From Virgibacillus sp. MSP4-1 (GTDB taxonomy: Bacteria > Bacillota > Bacilli > Bacillales > Alkalibacillaceae), in NCBI RefSeq assembly GCF_010092505.1, contig NZ_CP048021.1:930001-994000 (forward strand): a DNA stretch of 64,000 nucleotides, given 5' to 3'. Positions 55,270 to 63,646 of this stretch are shown here, one piece after another. Below the pieces are notes generated by a model that searched no databases, was not told the DNA's origin, and worked only from the letters and a program-made list of their open reading frames with translations. The first letter of the stretch is position 1, and each line of letters opens with the position of its first letter. A program made the translations under genes and the position numbers.

Positions 55270-55869
55270 ATGAAACTCATCAAACGTTTGATTGGACCAG
55301 CGATCATTTTAACCATGTTTACCATTGTTGTTTTTAATTTTGCCCAGGAACAGTCAAGTGACAGCCGTGCAAAAAACGCGGAAGAATTTGACGGGGTTGC
55401 CGTAGCTGTTCCAGATGAATACGAATCAAAGAATCAAACTTCCGTTGAAATCGGGAAAACTGCCCCTGACTTCACCTTACATACCATGGAAGGGGAGCAG
55501 GTAAAATTGTCCGATTTTTATGGTGAGAAAGTTATGCTTAACTTTTGGGCATCCTGGTGCAAGCCGTGCAGAAAAGAAATGCCGGAAATGCAGAAATTTC
55601 ATGAAAAATACGGAGATAAAATGAACATTATTGCGGTAAATGCAACAGGGTATGAGACCACAGAAGACAATGTCCAGGATTTCATAAATAAATATAATCT
55701 GACCTTTCCTGTACCTTTAGATCAGGAACTAACCGTATCGATGGATCAATACCAGGTATTTAATCTTCCCTCCAGTTACTTTATTAATACAGAGGGAAAG
55801 GTTATGGAAAAGTATTCCGGTTCCATTACCTTTGAAGTTCTAAAAGAAAAAATGACAAATTTACAATAA
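55270..55869 (+). CDS. yneN: ResA-like extracytoplasmic thiol-disulfide oxidoreductase (YneN)
   Basis: This 199-residue protein has an N-terminal signal anchor (LIKRLIGPAIILTMFTIVVFNF) and an AhpC/TSA-Redoxin type thioredoxin domain. The active site is CKPC at residues 97-100 in NFWASWCKPCRKEMPE; the cis-Pro region is FNLPSSYFINTEGK. It probably reduces disulfides outside the membrane using electrons from CcdA, encoded 12 kb upstream. It follows acnA as yneN does in B. subtilis; ResA and StoA are paralogues. Confidence 0.9.
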   Translation: MKLIKRLIGPAIILTMFTIVVFNFAQEQSSDSRAKNAEEFDGVAVAVPDEYESKNQTSVEIGKTAPDFTLHTMEGEQVKLSDFYGEKVMLNFWASWCKPCRKEMPEMQKFHEKYGDKMNIIAVNATGYETTEDNVQDFINKYNLTFPVPLDQELTVSMDQYQVFNLPSSYFINTEGKVMEKYSGSITFEVLKEKMTNLQ

Positions 55870-55935
55870 TTCCGTATAATGCTTTTATTCATTGGAAATA
55901 TTGTTTATAAAGGAGAGATATTCCAATGAATAAAA
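55852..55935 (+). promoter_or_regulatory. Promoter and start-codon-covering hairpin of the FbpB-like gene
   Basis: ATGACA (55852-55857), 17 bp and TATAAT (55875-55880) form a promoter beginning in the yneN 3' end. The arm TTTTATTCATTGGAAATAT (55883-55901) pairs with ATATTCCAATGAATAAAA (55918-55935) over 18 bp with one bulged A. The ribosome binding site AAGGAGAG lies in the loop and the ATG is inside the stem. Confidence 0.65.
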
Positions 55936-56072
55936 GAAGGAAGCTAAGTTTTGCTGAAATGTTAGAACTGGAACGTGAACAAATCAGACAAAATCCAGAA
56001 CTTATGGATAAAATTGAACAAAAGCTTGAGGATAGACTTTCCTCAGGTACTATGGAGACAGCTGAAGAGTAA
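55926..56072 (+). CDS. Small basic protein, FbpB-like
   Basis: This 48-residue protein reads MNKRRKLSFAEMLELEREQI, RQNPELMDKIEQKLEDRLSS and a short acidic tail. The pattern of a basic N-terminus, LSFxExL and a helix ending EKIExRLE is that of the FbpB family of small basic proteins; in B. subtilis FbpB helps the small RNA FsrA in iron sparing. The match is by pattern only. The start codon lies inside a long hairpin (see the regulatory entry), and no clear Fur box is present. Confidence 0.6.
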   Translation: MNKRRKLSFAEMLELEREQIRQNPELMDKIEQKLEDRLSSGTMETAEE

Positions 56073-56090
56073 TCTTAGCTGTCTTTTTTA
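56056..56090 (+). terminator. Terminator after the FbpB-like gene
   Basis: Stem AGACAGCT/AGCTGTCT overlapping the last codons, 13-nt loop, then TTTTTTAG. The gap from here to sspN (56091-56253) has no further gene. Confidence 0.85.
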
Positions 56091-56253
56091 GTATAAGGCA
56101 TAGAAAGTTGATCTTTTCCTTACAAGCAACAGGAAAGAGCAAGTTAGCTAAATGCCCAACGCTTTTCATTTTCCATTATTTTTACTTACATACTTCAAAT
56201 GCTATAACAAAACATAAGCATGAACGATTTCTTCAAAAAAAGGGGTTAAATGA

Positions 56254-56394
56254 ATGGGAAATCCAAGAAAAAACTCTGAACAATATAAACCGAATAAACA
56301 TGGGCATATCAGTAAAAGCTTTGATGGAAATAAAGGCCGGAAATATCAGACCAAAGGAAAAGAAGCACAGTGGATTCAACCTAAAGGAAATTAA
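56254..56394 (+). CDS. sspN: Small acid-soluble spore protein N
   Basis: This 46-residue protein reads MGNPRKNSEQYKPNKHGHIS and ends KGRKYQTKGKEAQWIQPKGN. The MGNxKKN start, the very basic composition and the QTKG-type end match SspN, a minor forespore SASP. It lies immediately before tlp, as in B. subtilis where sspN-tlp form a sigma-G operon. The site AAAAAGGGG precedes the ATG; the gene is too short for most callers. Confidence 0.85.
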   Translation: MGNPRKNSEQYKPNKHGHISKSFDGNKGRKYQTKGKEAQWIQPKGN

Positions 56395-56412
56395 TACGGG
56401 AGGTGTAGGGGC

Positions 56413-56643
56413 ATGAACCATCGACAAAATCAGCCAAAACCAGATGATCGTTCAGATAATGTTGAAAAACTTCAGGAAATGGTACAAAACACCATTGAAA
56501 ATATGGAAGAAGCCGAAGAAACAGCACAGTATGCCTCCGGAAATGACCGTGCTGATATCGAAGCAAAAAACGAACGTAGAAGAGATTCCATTGAAGCTAT
56601 GCGAAATGAAATTAAAGATGAAGTTCGCGATCAGAATCATTAA
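56413..56643 (+). CDS. tlp: Thioredoxin-like small acid-soluble spore protein Tlp
   Basis: This 76-residue forespore protein matches Tlp of B. subtilis strongly: [20 protein letters not shown] then [20 protein letters not shown], and [19 protein letters not shown]. Despite its name it has no redox Cys. The GGGAGGTG site lies before ATG 56413, 18 bp after the sspN stop. A strong terminator follows, closing the sspN-tlp unit. Confidence 0.95.
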   Translation: MNHRQNQPKPDDRSDNVEKLQEMVQNTIENMEEAEETAQYASGNDRADIEAKNERRRDSIEAMRNEIKDEVRDQNH

Positions 56644-56653
56644 GCAAATGAGG

Positions 56654-56681
56654 AAAACCTGCCTTTAAAAGGCAGGTTTTT
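56654..56681 (+). terminator. Terminator after tlp
   Basis: Perfect 13-bp stem AAAACCTGCCTTT/AAAGGCAGGTTTT, then T. Confidence 0.9.
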
Positions 56682-56758
56682 CATGTGTGATCTCTGCTAA
56701 AAGTAATGGATTATGTTAAAATAATTTTTAGTTGAGTTCATATTTAGGGGGAAGTTAC

Positions 56759-57178
56759 GTGAAAGTAGTAGAAACAGACATACAGGTAAGATATCAGGAA
56801 ACCGATCAAATGGGAGTCGTATACCATGCCAATTATTTAGTATGGTTTGAGATAGGACGGACCCGCTTTCTGGAGGAATTGGGCTTCCAATATCATGAGA
56901 TGGAAAAAGAAGATATTGTTTCTCCGGTACTGGATGCCGATGTACAATTTAAAACCCCGGTTCGATATGGTGAGCAAGCACGCGTAAAAACATGGATTGA
57001 TTCTTATGACGGTCTGAAAGTGGTTTATGCCTATGAAATACGTAATGGAAATGACGAAGTGTCAGTGACAGGCAAAACCTCACATGTCTGTGTGAAAAAG
57101 GACAGCTTCAGACCTGTTTCGACCAGGAAAAAGTTTCCGGCACTTCACGAGGCCTATCTTGAAGCAAAGGGTGAATGA
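56759..57178 (+). CDS. yneP: Acyl-CoA thioesterase, 4HBT family (YneP)
   Basis: This 139-residue hot-dog-fold thioesterase has the signature RYQETDQMGVVYHANYLVWFE with the catalytic Asp near residue 17, then GRTRFLEELG, as in YbgC-type acyl-CoA thioesterases. The natural acyl substrate is unknown. I chose GTG 56759 after a GGGGGAAG site; the open frame begins 9 codons earlier. yneQ follows 6 bp later. Confidence 0.9.
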   Translation: MKVVETDIQVRYQETDQMGVVYHANYLVWFEIGRTRFLEELGFQYHEMEKEDIVSPVLDADVQFKTPVRYGEQARVKTWIDSYDGLKVVYAYEIRNGNDEVSVTGKTSHVCVKKDSFRPVSTRKKFPALHEAYLEAKGE

Positions 57179-57184
57179 TAACAG

Positions 57185-57484
57185 ATGGCTTTTGGTGTAA
57201 AAAGAGCTGAAGTAAACAAGTGGAAGCAGGATGTGAAAGATGGGAAAATTGCCTTTATAACACATTATTGGCTGGATGATCGTTTTCCTGACAGTCGGAC
57301 CGTTACGAAAGCCGGATGTAATGACCTTGAGAAATTACAGGCGTGGGGAAAAAAATATGGATTGAAGCCGGAATGGATCCACCAGGATGAAGAATTCCCG
57401 CACTTTGATCTGATAGGAAAGTTCCAAAAAGATATTTTAAAAGCTGAGAATCAGATAGAGCAAATCCATCGTTTTAAATTATAA
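57185..57484 (+). CDS. yneQ: YneQ, hypothetical protein
   Basis: This 99-residue soluble protein matches YneQ in length and position. Recognisable stretches are FGVKRAEVNKWKQDVKDGKI, ITHYWLDDRFPDSRTVTKAG and WIHQDEEFPHFDL. Function is unknown. It is almost contiguous with yneP, so the two are probably co-transcribed. A strong hairpin terminator closes the unit. Confidence 0.87.
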   Translation: MAFGVKRAEVNKWKQDVKDGKIAFITHYWLDDRFPDSRTVTKAGCNDLEKLQAWGKKYGLKPEWIHQDEEFPHFDLIGKFQKDILKAENQIEQIHRFKL

Positions 57485-57485
57485 T

Positions 57486-57538
57486 AAAGGCTATATGTGG
57501 CAGGGGTAACTTCTGTCTCACATATAGCCTTTGTTTTT
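57486..57538. terminator. Terminator after yneQ, possibly shared with yidD
   Basis: Perfect 14-bp stem AAAGGCTATATGTG/CACATATAGCCTTT with a 19-nt loop, then GTTTTTAAA. Confidence 0.85.
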
Positions 57539-57552
57539 AAACATTTGGACTG

Positions 57553-57786
57553 CTATTTGTTACTTTGACGCTTCTTGTCCGGGACAGGATCAAATCCTCC
57601 GGGATGAAAGGGGTGGCATTTTAAAATTCGTTTTACCGTTAAATAGGTCCCTTTCAAAGCCCCAAACTTTTTATACGCTTCCAATCCGTATTCAGAACAA
57701 GTAGGCTGAAAACGGCAGGAAGGCGATTTTAGTGGTGAAATATATTTGCGATACAAATGTATAATAGAGATAAAAAAATATTTCAT
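57553..57786 (-). CDS. yidD: Membrane protein insertion efficiency factor YidD
   Basis: This 77-residue protein of the YidD family helps YidC/Oxa1 insert membrane proteins. It has an amphipathic N-terminus ([20 protein letters not shown]), then the family signature [19 protein letters not shown] and [14 protein letters not shown]. It lies 11 bp downstream of folE2 on the minus strand. Bacillus often has more than one copy. Confidence 0.95.
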   Translation of the reverse strand: MKYFFISIIHLYRKYISPLKSPSCRFQPTCSEYGLEAYKKFGALKGTYLTVKRILKCHPFHPGGFDPVPDKKRQSNK

Positions 57787-57797
57787 TAAGAACCCTT

Positions 57798-58727
57798 CTA
57801 ATCGTTTTCCTTGGTTTTATCGTAATGAATACTTGCCACTGCATCATGAAGGTGTATGGACTCTTCATTCACACATTTTACATCGAAGACTTTTACAAAG
57901 GGCATTTCATATAAATCAGCTGCAACCAATCGCACAATATCCTCTACAAATCGCGGATTCTCATAAGCGGTCTCTGTTACCACTTTCTCATCCGGACGCT
58001 TTAATACAGGATGGATACGAGCACTTGCATTGGATTCCGCAGCTTCCAATAGAGCCAGTTTCCAATCTATTTCCTGTTCGTTAAAGTCATCGGATAAAGT
58101 CGCAGCCATGGTGACTTTCCCCCTCTGGTTATGAGCGCTGTATTCACTGATCTCTTTTGAACAAGGGCAGAGAGTAGTAATGGTTCCTTCCAATGATACG
58201 TTCACATCAAAATTGGCTTGAGCATGGTATTCCACACGTATAGAAGCGGTGGCATGATTCATGCCTGCAAGTTCAGAATCAGGTCCTTTACGCTCAAAAA
58301 ACCACGGGAAGCTAACCTCCATCGTTGCATCCTGTTGTTTGAGACGCTGGGCAAGTTCTTTCGTGAATTCTTTCATCATTTCAATATCAAGCGTAAACCC
58401 ATTTTCGTAATAGCGATTTAACTGCTCAGTAAAACGGCTCATATTTGTTCCTTTACTTTCCTGCCGTATACTTGATGAAAAAGAAAATGTGCCAATGGTG
58501 GTCTGATTAAATGGCTTCATTTTACTGTGAATCACAATGGGATGTTTCACATTCTGAATACCAACTTCATCCAGTTCAAATAGAAAATCCCGGCTTGTAT
58601 TTTGAAGGTCGGGCATCTGATCCTTTTCTGTAGGTTTTGTTCTTGGACCTGGAGGGACCGATCCGAATAACTCATGACGTTCTTCTTTGGAAGGTAATTT
58701 CTTTTTCTGTTTTTGTACTTTAGACAT
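57798..58727 (-). CDS. folE2: GTP cyclohydrolase FolE2 (type IB)
   Basis: FolE2 makes dihydroneopterin triphosphate for folate and queuosine from GTP, using a metal other than zinc, and replaces FolE when zinc is scarce. The 309-residue protein shows [21 protein letters not shown] and [14 protein letters not shown] with the conserved CPCSKEIS site, and [18 protein letters not shown] precedes the ATG. A Zur box, as on its B. subtilis counterpart, was looked for upstream and not found. Confidence 0.95.
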   Translation of the reverse strand: MSKVQKQKKKLPSKEERHELFGSVPPGPRTKPTEKDQMPDLQNTSRDFLFELDEVGIQNVKHPIVIHSKMKPFNQTTIGTFSFSSSIRQESKGTNMSRFTEQLNRYYENGFTLDIEMMKEFTKELAQRLKQQDATMEVSFPWFFERKGPDSELAGMNHATASIRVEYHAQANFDVNVSLEGTITTLCPCSKEISEYSAHNQRGKVTMAATLSDDFNEQEIDWKLALLEAAESNASARIHPVLKRPDEKVVTETAYENPRFVEDIVRLVAADLYEMPFVKVFDVKCVNEESIHLHDAVASIHYDKTKEND

Positions 58728-58874
58728 ATCTATGACTCCTTTCAGCCTCTGATAGTATATCCATAATAAGGTAGTGTATTGATAACTTTGAAGTGAAAAT
58801 TTGAAAACTTATTAGATTAGAATCACTTAAAAAAAGTATACATTATAAATCTCGTTTTGTTCAATTTTTAGGCT

Positions 58875-60050
58875 CTAAAGTTCAGGAACAACTTTTATTT
58901 TTTCGGTATAAGTTTTCATATGTCCTTGTATCTCCTGATATAATTCCTTTGCCTCTTTCAGACCATACTGACCTGCCTGATGAAGAGGTACGATTTTATA
59001 GTTTTTGTAATTTGGCCGATACATGTAAGTTGGCATAATCCTGGCATTCGATAGACTGTATTGTGTATCATTATTCTGATCGATGAATTTCTTTAAATCG
59101 ATGTGTAAGACCCCGCCAATTCTTTGATAAAGCTCAGACTGTCCGGATAAAAAATTCCCCAAAGAGTAAATGACAAACGTTCTCTCTCCATTTTCTTTCT
59201 TAATCCAGTCCACAGGTTGAAGTACATGTGGATGGTGTCCAAGTATAATATCTGCACCAGCCTGACTTGCCTCTTTTACGAGTAACTTCTGTACCTCACT
59301 AGCCAGCCGCACATACTGTTGACCAAAATGTAAACTGACAACAACGAAATCAGTTTTTTGTTTTAATGCCTTTATATCCTTTATGAGAGTATGATCATCT
59401 ATATATTGAACAAGATAAGGCTTGTCTGAAGGCCTCTGAAGTCCATTGGTTCCATAAGTATAAGCCAGAAAACCGATGGAAATCCCATTTGCTTTTAATA
59501 TTCGGTCACGTTTTTGATCCTCAAGACTGCGGTTAGCGCCAACATAGGATATATTTAATTGATTAAAATATTTTGTCGCATTCATGATCCCCTCTTCCCC
59601 CATATCAAGAGTATGGTTATTGGCCATAGAAACGATATCCACACCTGAGTCTTTCAAAGCATCTCCTACTGCATATGGAGAATTGAACTGAGGATAAGAG
59701 GATAATCCCAGCTCCTTGCCACCAATGATGGTTTCCTGGTTAGCAAACGTTACTTCAGGCGTTCGCATGGAATTTCTGACTAATTCAAACATAGGTCTGA
59801 AATCAAATCCATTTGGGGTACGGGCATCCTGATAGACTGTATTATGAACGAGAATATCACCTACTGCTCCAAGCGTAATTTCTGTCTGATACTTTTTATG
59901 ATCCATCTTTTGCTCCCGTATCTTCTCATGCTCATGGATCGTATACTCGTTTTCAGCATGGTTGTTTTCTTCCGTGGTTAGTAAAAAAACCATTAAAATT
60001 AAAATCATTACACCAAAAAAGCTGGTAAGCATCCATGACCACTTATTCAT
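58875..60050 (-). CDS. CapA-type metallophosphatase-fold membrane protein
   Basis: This 391-residue protein has an N-terminal membrane anchor (WMLTSFFGVMILILMVFLL) and an external PGA_cap domain. Motifs are LGAVGDILVHNTVYQDA, FANQETIIGGKELG, VSMANNHTLDMGEEGI and ILGHHPHVLQPVDWI, matching metal ligands of calcineurin-like folds. CapA of Bacillus takes part in poly-gamma-glutamate export, but no capBC genes are nearby, so the polymer is uncertain. No partner gene is evident; it stands alone on the minus strand. Confidence 0.85.
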   Translation of the reverse strand: MNKWSWMLTSFFGVMILILMVFLLTTEENNHAENEYTIHEHEKIREQKMDHKKYQTEITLGAVGDILVHNTVYQDARTPNGFDFRPMFELVRNSMRTPEVTFANQETIIGGKELGLSSYPQFNSPYAVGDALKDSGVDIVSMANNHTLDMGEEGIMNATKYFNQLNISYVGANRSLEDQKRDRILKANGISIGFLAYTYGTNGLQRPSDKPYLVQYIDDHTLIKDIKALKQKTDFVVVSLHFGQQYVRLASEVQKLLVKEASQAGADIILGHHPHVLQPVDWIKKENGERTFVIYSLGNFLSGQSELYQRIGGVLHIDLKKFIDQNNDTQYSLSNARIMPTYMYRPNYKNYKIVPLHQAGQYGLKEAKELYQEIQGHMKTYTEKIKVVPEL

Positions 60051-60171
60051 GCTGTCTACACCCTTTCATTACTATCTGAACTTAATTTACAGGAGATTGA
60101 AGCGGGACGTAGCTTCTCCTGAATTCTTTTTTATAAATCGTTTATTTATCATTCCCCTGGGCTAAATGAAA

Positions 60172-60201
60172 ATACAACACCATGCGGAACAGGTGTTGTA
60201 T
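60172..60201 (-). terminator. Terminator after plsY
   Basis: Perfect 10-bp stem ATACAACACC/GGTGTTGTAT with a 10-nt loop; on the minus strand it is followed by TTTTCATTT. Confidence 0.8.
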
Positions 60202-60205
60202 AAAT

Positions 60206-60790
60206 CTACATCCAGGTTATTTTTGGTTCCGTTTTGTTGAGAATCCGTTTAATATTTGTACGGTGCCGATAAATGACAAACAATGTAAGGACTGAAGTGA
60301 TCATAATTAATCCGACATGCTGGAGAATAGCTGAGCTGATTACGGCGATAATACCTGTTACCATAGAGGATAAGGAAACGTACTTCGTGATTTTCAGGAT
60401 AAGTAAAAATGAGAGTATCATAATGGCAAAGAGTAATGGACTTACAGCGAGTATTACTCCACCTGATGTGGCTACTGCCTTTCCACCTTTAAACCTTGCA
60501 AACAGCGGATATGTATGACCTAAAACAGCAAATAGACCTATAATTAATGGATCAGCTGCTGTCGAGAATAATACAGGAAGTGCTGCAGCCAGAGTACCTT
60601 TCAATATATCAGCCACTGTGACAATTAATCCGGCTTTTATCCCCAGGATTCTAAAGGTGTTTGTTGCTCCTAAATTACCACTTCCATATTCTCTTATATC
60701 CAGGTTATAACCTATTTTTCCTACTAACAAAGCGGAAGGAATGGACCCCAGTATATAAGCTGTAATCGCAAAAATAACATATATCATCAT
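60206..60790 (-). CDS. plsY: Acyl-phosphate--glycerol-3-phosphate acyltransferase
   Basis: PlsY makes lysophosphatidate from acyl-phosphate and glycerol-3-phosphate, the first step of phospholipid synthesis. The 194-residue membrane protein has five hydrophobic segments and the three conserved loops: [31 protein letters not shown] and the C-terminal [19 protein letters not shown] site precedes the start; either of two adjacent ATGs could be used. It is divergent from yneT, as in B. subtilis. Confidence 0.96.
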   Translation of the reverse strand: MMIYVIFAITAYILGSIPSALLVGKIGYNLDIREYGSGNLGATNTFRILGIKAGLIVTVADILKGTLAAALPVLFSTAADPLIIGLFAVLGHTYPLFARFKGGKAVATSGGVILAVSPLLFAIMILSFLLILKITKYVSLSSMVTGIIAVISSAILQHVGLIMITSVLTLFVIYRHRTNIKRILNKTEPKITWM

Positions 60791-61030
60791 TCATTTACTC
60801 CCTTTTCATGGAATAAGCGCAGCATTTGTAATACAAAGCGTAATCGCTTTCTTACCTGATAACTACTATCAATCACTATTCTACCATGAAAACAACCAAA
60901 TCCGAATATTTTTTTGAAATTCGATTCTTTCCAGAAAAGCACAGATCCTTAAGCGATAGGTTTTGATGTTGAAACCACTTTCATTATATAAAATTTTCCT
61001 TTAAGATAAAAGGAAAGGGGGTAAGGATTT

Positions 61031-61450
61031 ATGACGATACAAAATCCTGATCAGGATAAAATTAAGGAAATTCTGGAAGAGGCGAAAACAATCGCTGTAG
61101 TGGGGTTGTCCGATAACCCTGAACGTACAAGCTATCAGATTTCAAAAATTATGCAGGAGAATGGATATCGAATTATCCCGGTAAATCCAAAGGTGAACGA
61201 AGTACTCGGCGAGAAAGCATACCCTGCTCTAAAAGATATTGATGTTCCATTTGATATTATCAATGTATTCCGGCGATCTGAATTTTTACCACAGATTGCG
61301 GAAGAAGCCGTTCAGACAGATGCCAGCATTTTCTGGGCTCAGCAGGGTGTTGAAAATGAAGAAGCCTATCATTACCTAAATGAACATGATTTTACGGTTA
61401 TTATGGATACTTGTATAAAAGTAGCCCATGCTGTTACAATTGGTAAATAA
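61031..61450 (+). CDS. yneT: CoA-binding domain protein YneT
   Basis: This 139-residue single-domain Rossmann protein of the CoA-binding family shows the nucleotide loop IAVVGLSDNPERTSYQIS and EVLGEKAYPALKDI, DVFRRS-like NVFRRSEFLP, and the conserved SIFWAQQGVENEEA. It binds CoA or a related nucleotide; the physiological role is unknown. AAAGGGGG precedes the ATG. A terminator separates it from parE. Confidence 0.92.
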   Translation: MTIQNPDQDKIKEILEEAKTIAVVGLSDNPERTSYQISKIMQENGYRIIPVNPKVNEVLGEKAYPALKDIDVPFDIINVFRRSEFLPQIAEEAVQTDASIFWAQQGVENEEAYHYLNEHDFTVIMDTCIKVAHAVTIGK

Positions 61451-61470
61451 ACAAACGTTTGCTTAAGGAA

Positions 61471-61500
61471 AAGTCCCTGTTATAGCAGGGATTTTTTCTT
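61471..61500 (+). terminator. Terminator after yneT
   Basis: Stem AAGTCCCTG/CAGGGATTT with a 6-nt loop and a run of T. Confidence 0.85.
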
Positions 61501-61569
61501 TTTTGTTGAAAAAGGTTATTTGCGAAACTTGAAAAAAAGCTTAAAATAAAGAATACATGTCACATTATG

Positions 61570-61597
61570 TTGATGTTTGGAACATTTGTTCTATAAT
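61570..61597 (+). promoter_or_regulatory. parEC promoter containing a LexA box
   Basis: TTGATG (61570-61575), 16 bp and TATAAT (61592-61597). The spacer contains GAAC-ATTT-GTTC (61580-61591), a perfect match to the LexA core, abutting the -10. This predicts SOS induction of parE and parC. Confidence 0.8.
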
Positions 61598-61670
61598 GGT
61601 AATATGATGAAGTTTTAAAATGGGTCCAAATGGAATCGAATTTGTTTGGGATTGAAAGGGGAACAGGCAA

Positions 61671-63620
61671 TTGAGTAGTCAAAATTCGTATAATGATGAC
61701 TCTATTCAGGTGTTGGAAGGCTTAGAAGCTGTACGAAAACGACCTGGAATGTACATCGGAAGTACCGATCATCGTGGATTACATCACCTTGTTTTTGAAA
61801 TTGTGGATAATGCGGTAGATGAGGCATTATCAGGATTCGGCGATGAAATTAATGTTAAAATACATAAAGATGGAAGCATTTCTGTCCGGGACCATGGACG
61901 TGGGATGCCCACAGGTATGCATAAGATGGGAAAGCCTACTCCTGAAGTTATATTAACCGTGCTGCATGCCGGTGGTAAGTTTGGACAAGGCGGTTATAAG
62001 ACGAGCGGAGGATTACATGGTGTTGGCGCATCTGTAGTAAATGCCCTGTCTGAATGGCTCGAAGTTACAATCTATCGCGACAAAAATGTATATAAGCAGA
62101 GGTTTGAAGATGGCGGAAAGCCCGTAACCAGTCTGGAACAGCATGGCGGAACCAGAAAAACCGGAACGGAAATTCGCTTTAAACCAGATTCGAACATTTT
62201 CTCCACTACGGCATTTCAATTCGAAATATTGGCGGAAAGGTTAAGAGAAGCAGCCTTTTTATTAAAGGGTCTGAAAATCGAATTAACAGATGAAATTCAG
62301 GAATTATCCGAAACCTATCAGTATCCGGAAGGGTTAAAATCCTTTGTTGATTATTTAAATGAAGAGAAGGATACATTACATCCTGTTGTTGCTTTCGAAG
62401 GGGAAAGCCATGGAATTGAGGTAGATTTTGCTTTTCAATTTAATGACGGTTATGCAGAAAGTATGCTGTCATTTGTCAATAATGTGCGTACACAGGACGG
62501 AGGGACACACGAATCAGGAACCCGTTCAGCCTTAACCCGAAGTATCAATGATCATGCACGAAAGAACGGACTTTTAAAAGAAAAGGATAAAAACTTAGAT
62601 GGAAGTGATATTCGGGAAGGATTTACGGCGATAATATCTGTGCGTATTCCTGAGGAGATTCTGCAATTTGAAGGTCAGACCAAGAGTAAACTTGGGACTT
62701 CAGAGGCCCGTTCTGCAGTTGATCATGTGATATCGGAAAAGCTTTCTTACTTCCTTGAAGAAAATCCCGAAACAGCAACACAGCTGATTAAAAAGGCGAT
62801 AAAAGCAAGAGAGGCCCGGGAAGCAGCGAGGAAGGCCAGAGAGGATGCCCGCACCGGGAAAAAACGCAAAAAGCGGGATGCATTGCTAAGTGGGAAGCTT
62901 ACCCCTGCTCAATCGAAAAATGCTAAAAAAAATGAGTTATATTTAGTAGAGGGGGACTCTGCCGGGGGATCAGCCAAACAAGGCAGGGACAGACGCTTTC
63001 AGGCCGTTCTCCCTCTTAGGGGTAAGGTTATAAATACGGAGAAAGCGAAGATATCCGATATTTTCAAAAACGAAGAAATCTCCACCATTATTCATACGAT
63101 AGGTGCGGATGTGGGGGCAGATTTTAATATTGAGGATATTCAATACGATAAGATTATTATTATGACGGATGCGGATACAGATGGAGCGCATATTCAGGTA
63201 CTCCTTTTAACCTTCTTCTATCGCTATATGAGACCTTTAATTGAAGCTGGAAAAGTTTATATTGCATTACCACCTTTGTATAAGGTTTCAAAAGGAAAAG
63301 GGAAAAAGGAGAAATCAGAGTATGCCTGGGAAGAAGATGCTCTAAAGGATATCCTGAATAAATTTAAGAATGGGTACACGATTCAACGCTATAAAGGTTT
63401 AGGTGAAATGAATGCAGACCAGCTGTGGGAAACAACGATGAATCCGGAGACACGAACTCTTATTCGTGTTACGATTGAGGACTTGGCGAGGGCGGAACGG
63501 AGAATTACAACATTAATGGGTGATAAAGTAGAACCGCGGAGAAACTGGATTGAATCAAATGTAGCCTTCAGTCTGGATGATGATGAAAACATCCTGGAAA
63601 ACGATAAACTTCATACGTAA
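61671..63620 (+). CDS. parE: DNA topoisomerase IV subunit B
   Basis: ParE is the ATPase subunit of topoisomerase IV, which decatenates daughter chromosomes. The 649-residue protein has the GHKL ATPase motifs EIVDNAVDEALSG and GGKFGQGGYKTSGGLHGVGAS, and the TOPRIM motifs LVEGDSAGGSAKQGRDR and MTDADTDGAHI. TTG 61671 follows GAAAGGGG and gives the family N-terminus DDSIQVLEGLEAVRKRPGMY. parC begins 26 bp after the stop. Confidence 0.97.
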   Translation: MSSQNSYNDDSIQVLEGLEAVRKRPGMYIGSTDHRGLHHLVFEIVDNAVDEALSGFGDEINVKIHKDGSISVRDHGRGMPTGMHKMGKPTPEVILTVLHAGGKFGQGGYKTSGGLHGVGASVVNALSEWLEVTIYRDKNVYKQRFEDGGKPVTSLEQHGGTRKTGTEIRFKPDSNIFSTTAFQFEILAERLREAAFLLKGLKIELTDEIQELSETYQYPEGLKSFVDYLNEEKDTLHPVVAFEGESHGIEVDFAFQFNDGYAESMLSFVNNVRTQDGGTHESGTRSALTRSINDHARKNGLLKEKDKNLDGSDIREGFTAIISVRIPEEILQFEGQTKSKLGTSEARSAVDHVISEKLSYFLEENPETATQLIKKAIKAREAREAARKAREDARTGKKRKKRDALLSGKLTPAQSKNAKKNELYLVEGDSAGGSAKQGRDRRFQAVLPLRGKVINTEKAKISDIFKNEEISTIIHTIGADVGADFNIEDIQYDKIIIMTDADTDGAHIQVLLLTFFYRYMRPLIEAGKVYIALPPLYKVSKGKGKKEKSEYAWEEDALKDILNKFKNGYTIQRYKGLGEMNADQLWETTMNPETRTLIRVTIEDLARAERRITTLMGDKVEPRRNWIESNVAFSLDDDENILENDKLHT

Positions 63621-63646
63621 TAAGATAGGAAAAGGAGGACAAGTCA

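Noticed and set aside
58728-58874. Zur operator upstream of folE2
   Set aside because: No sequence close to TCGTAATNATTACGA was found.
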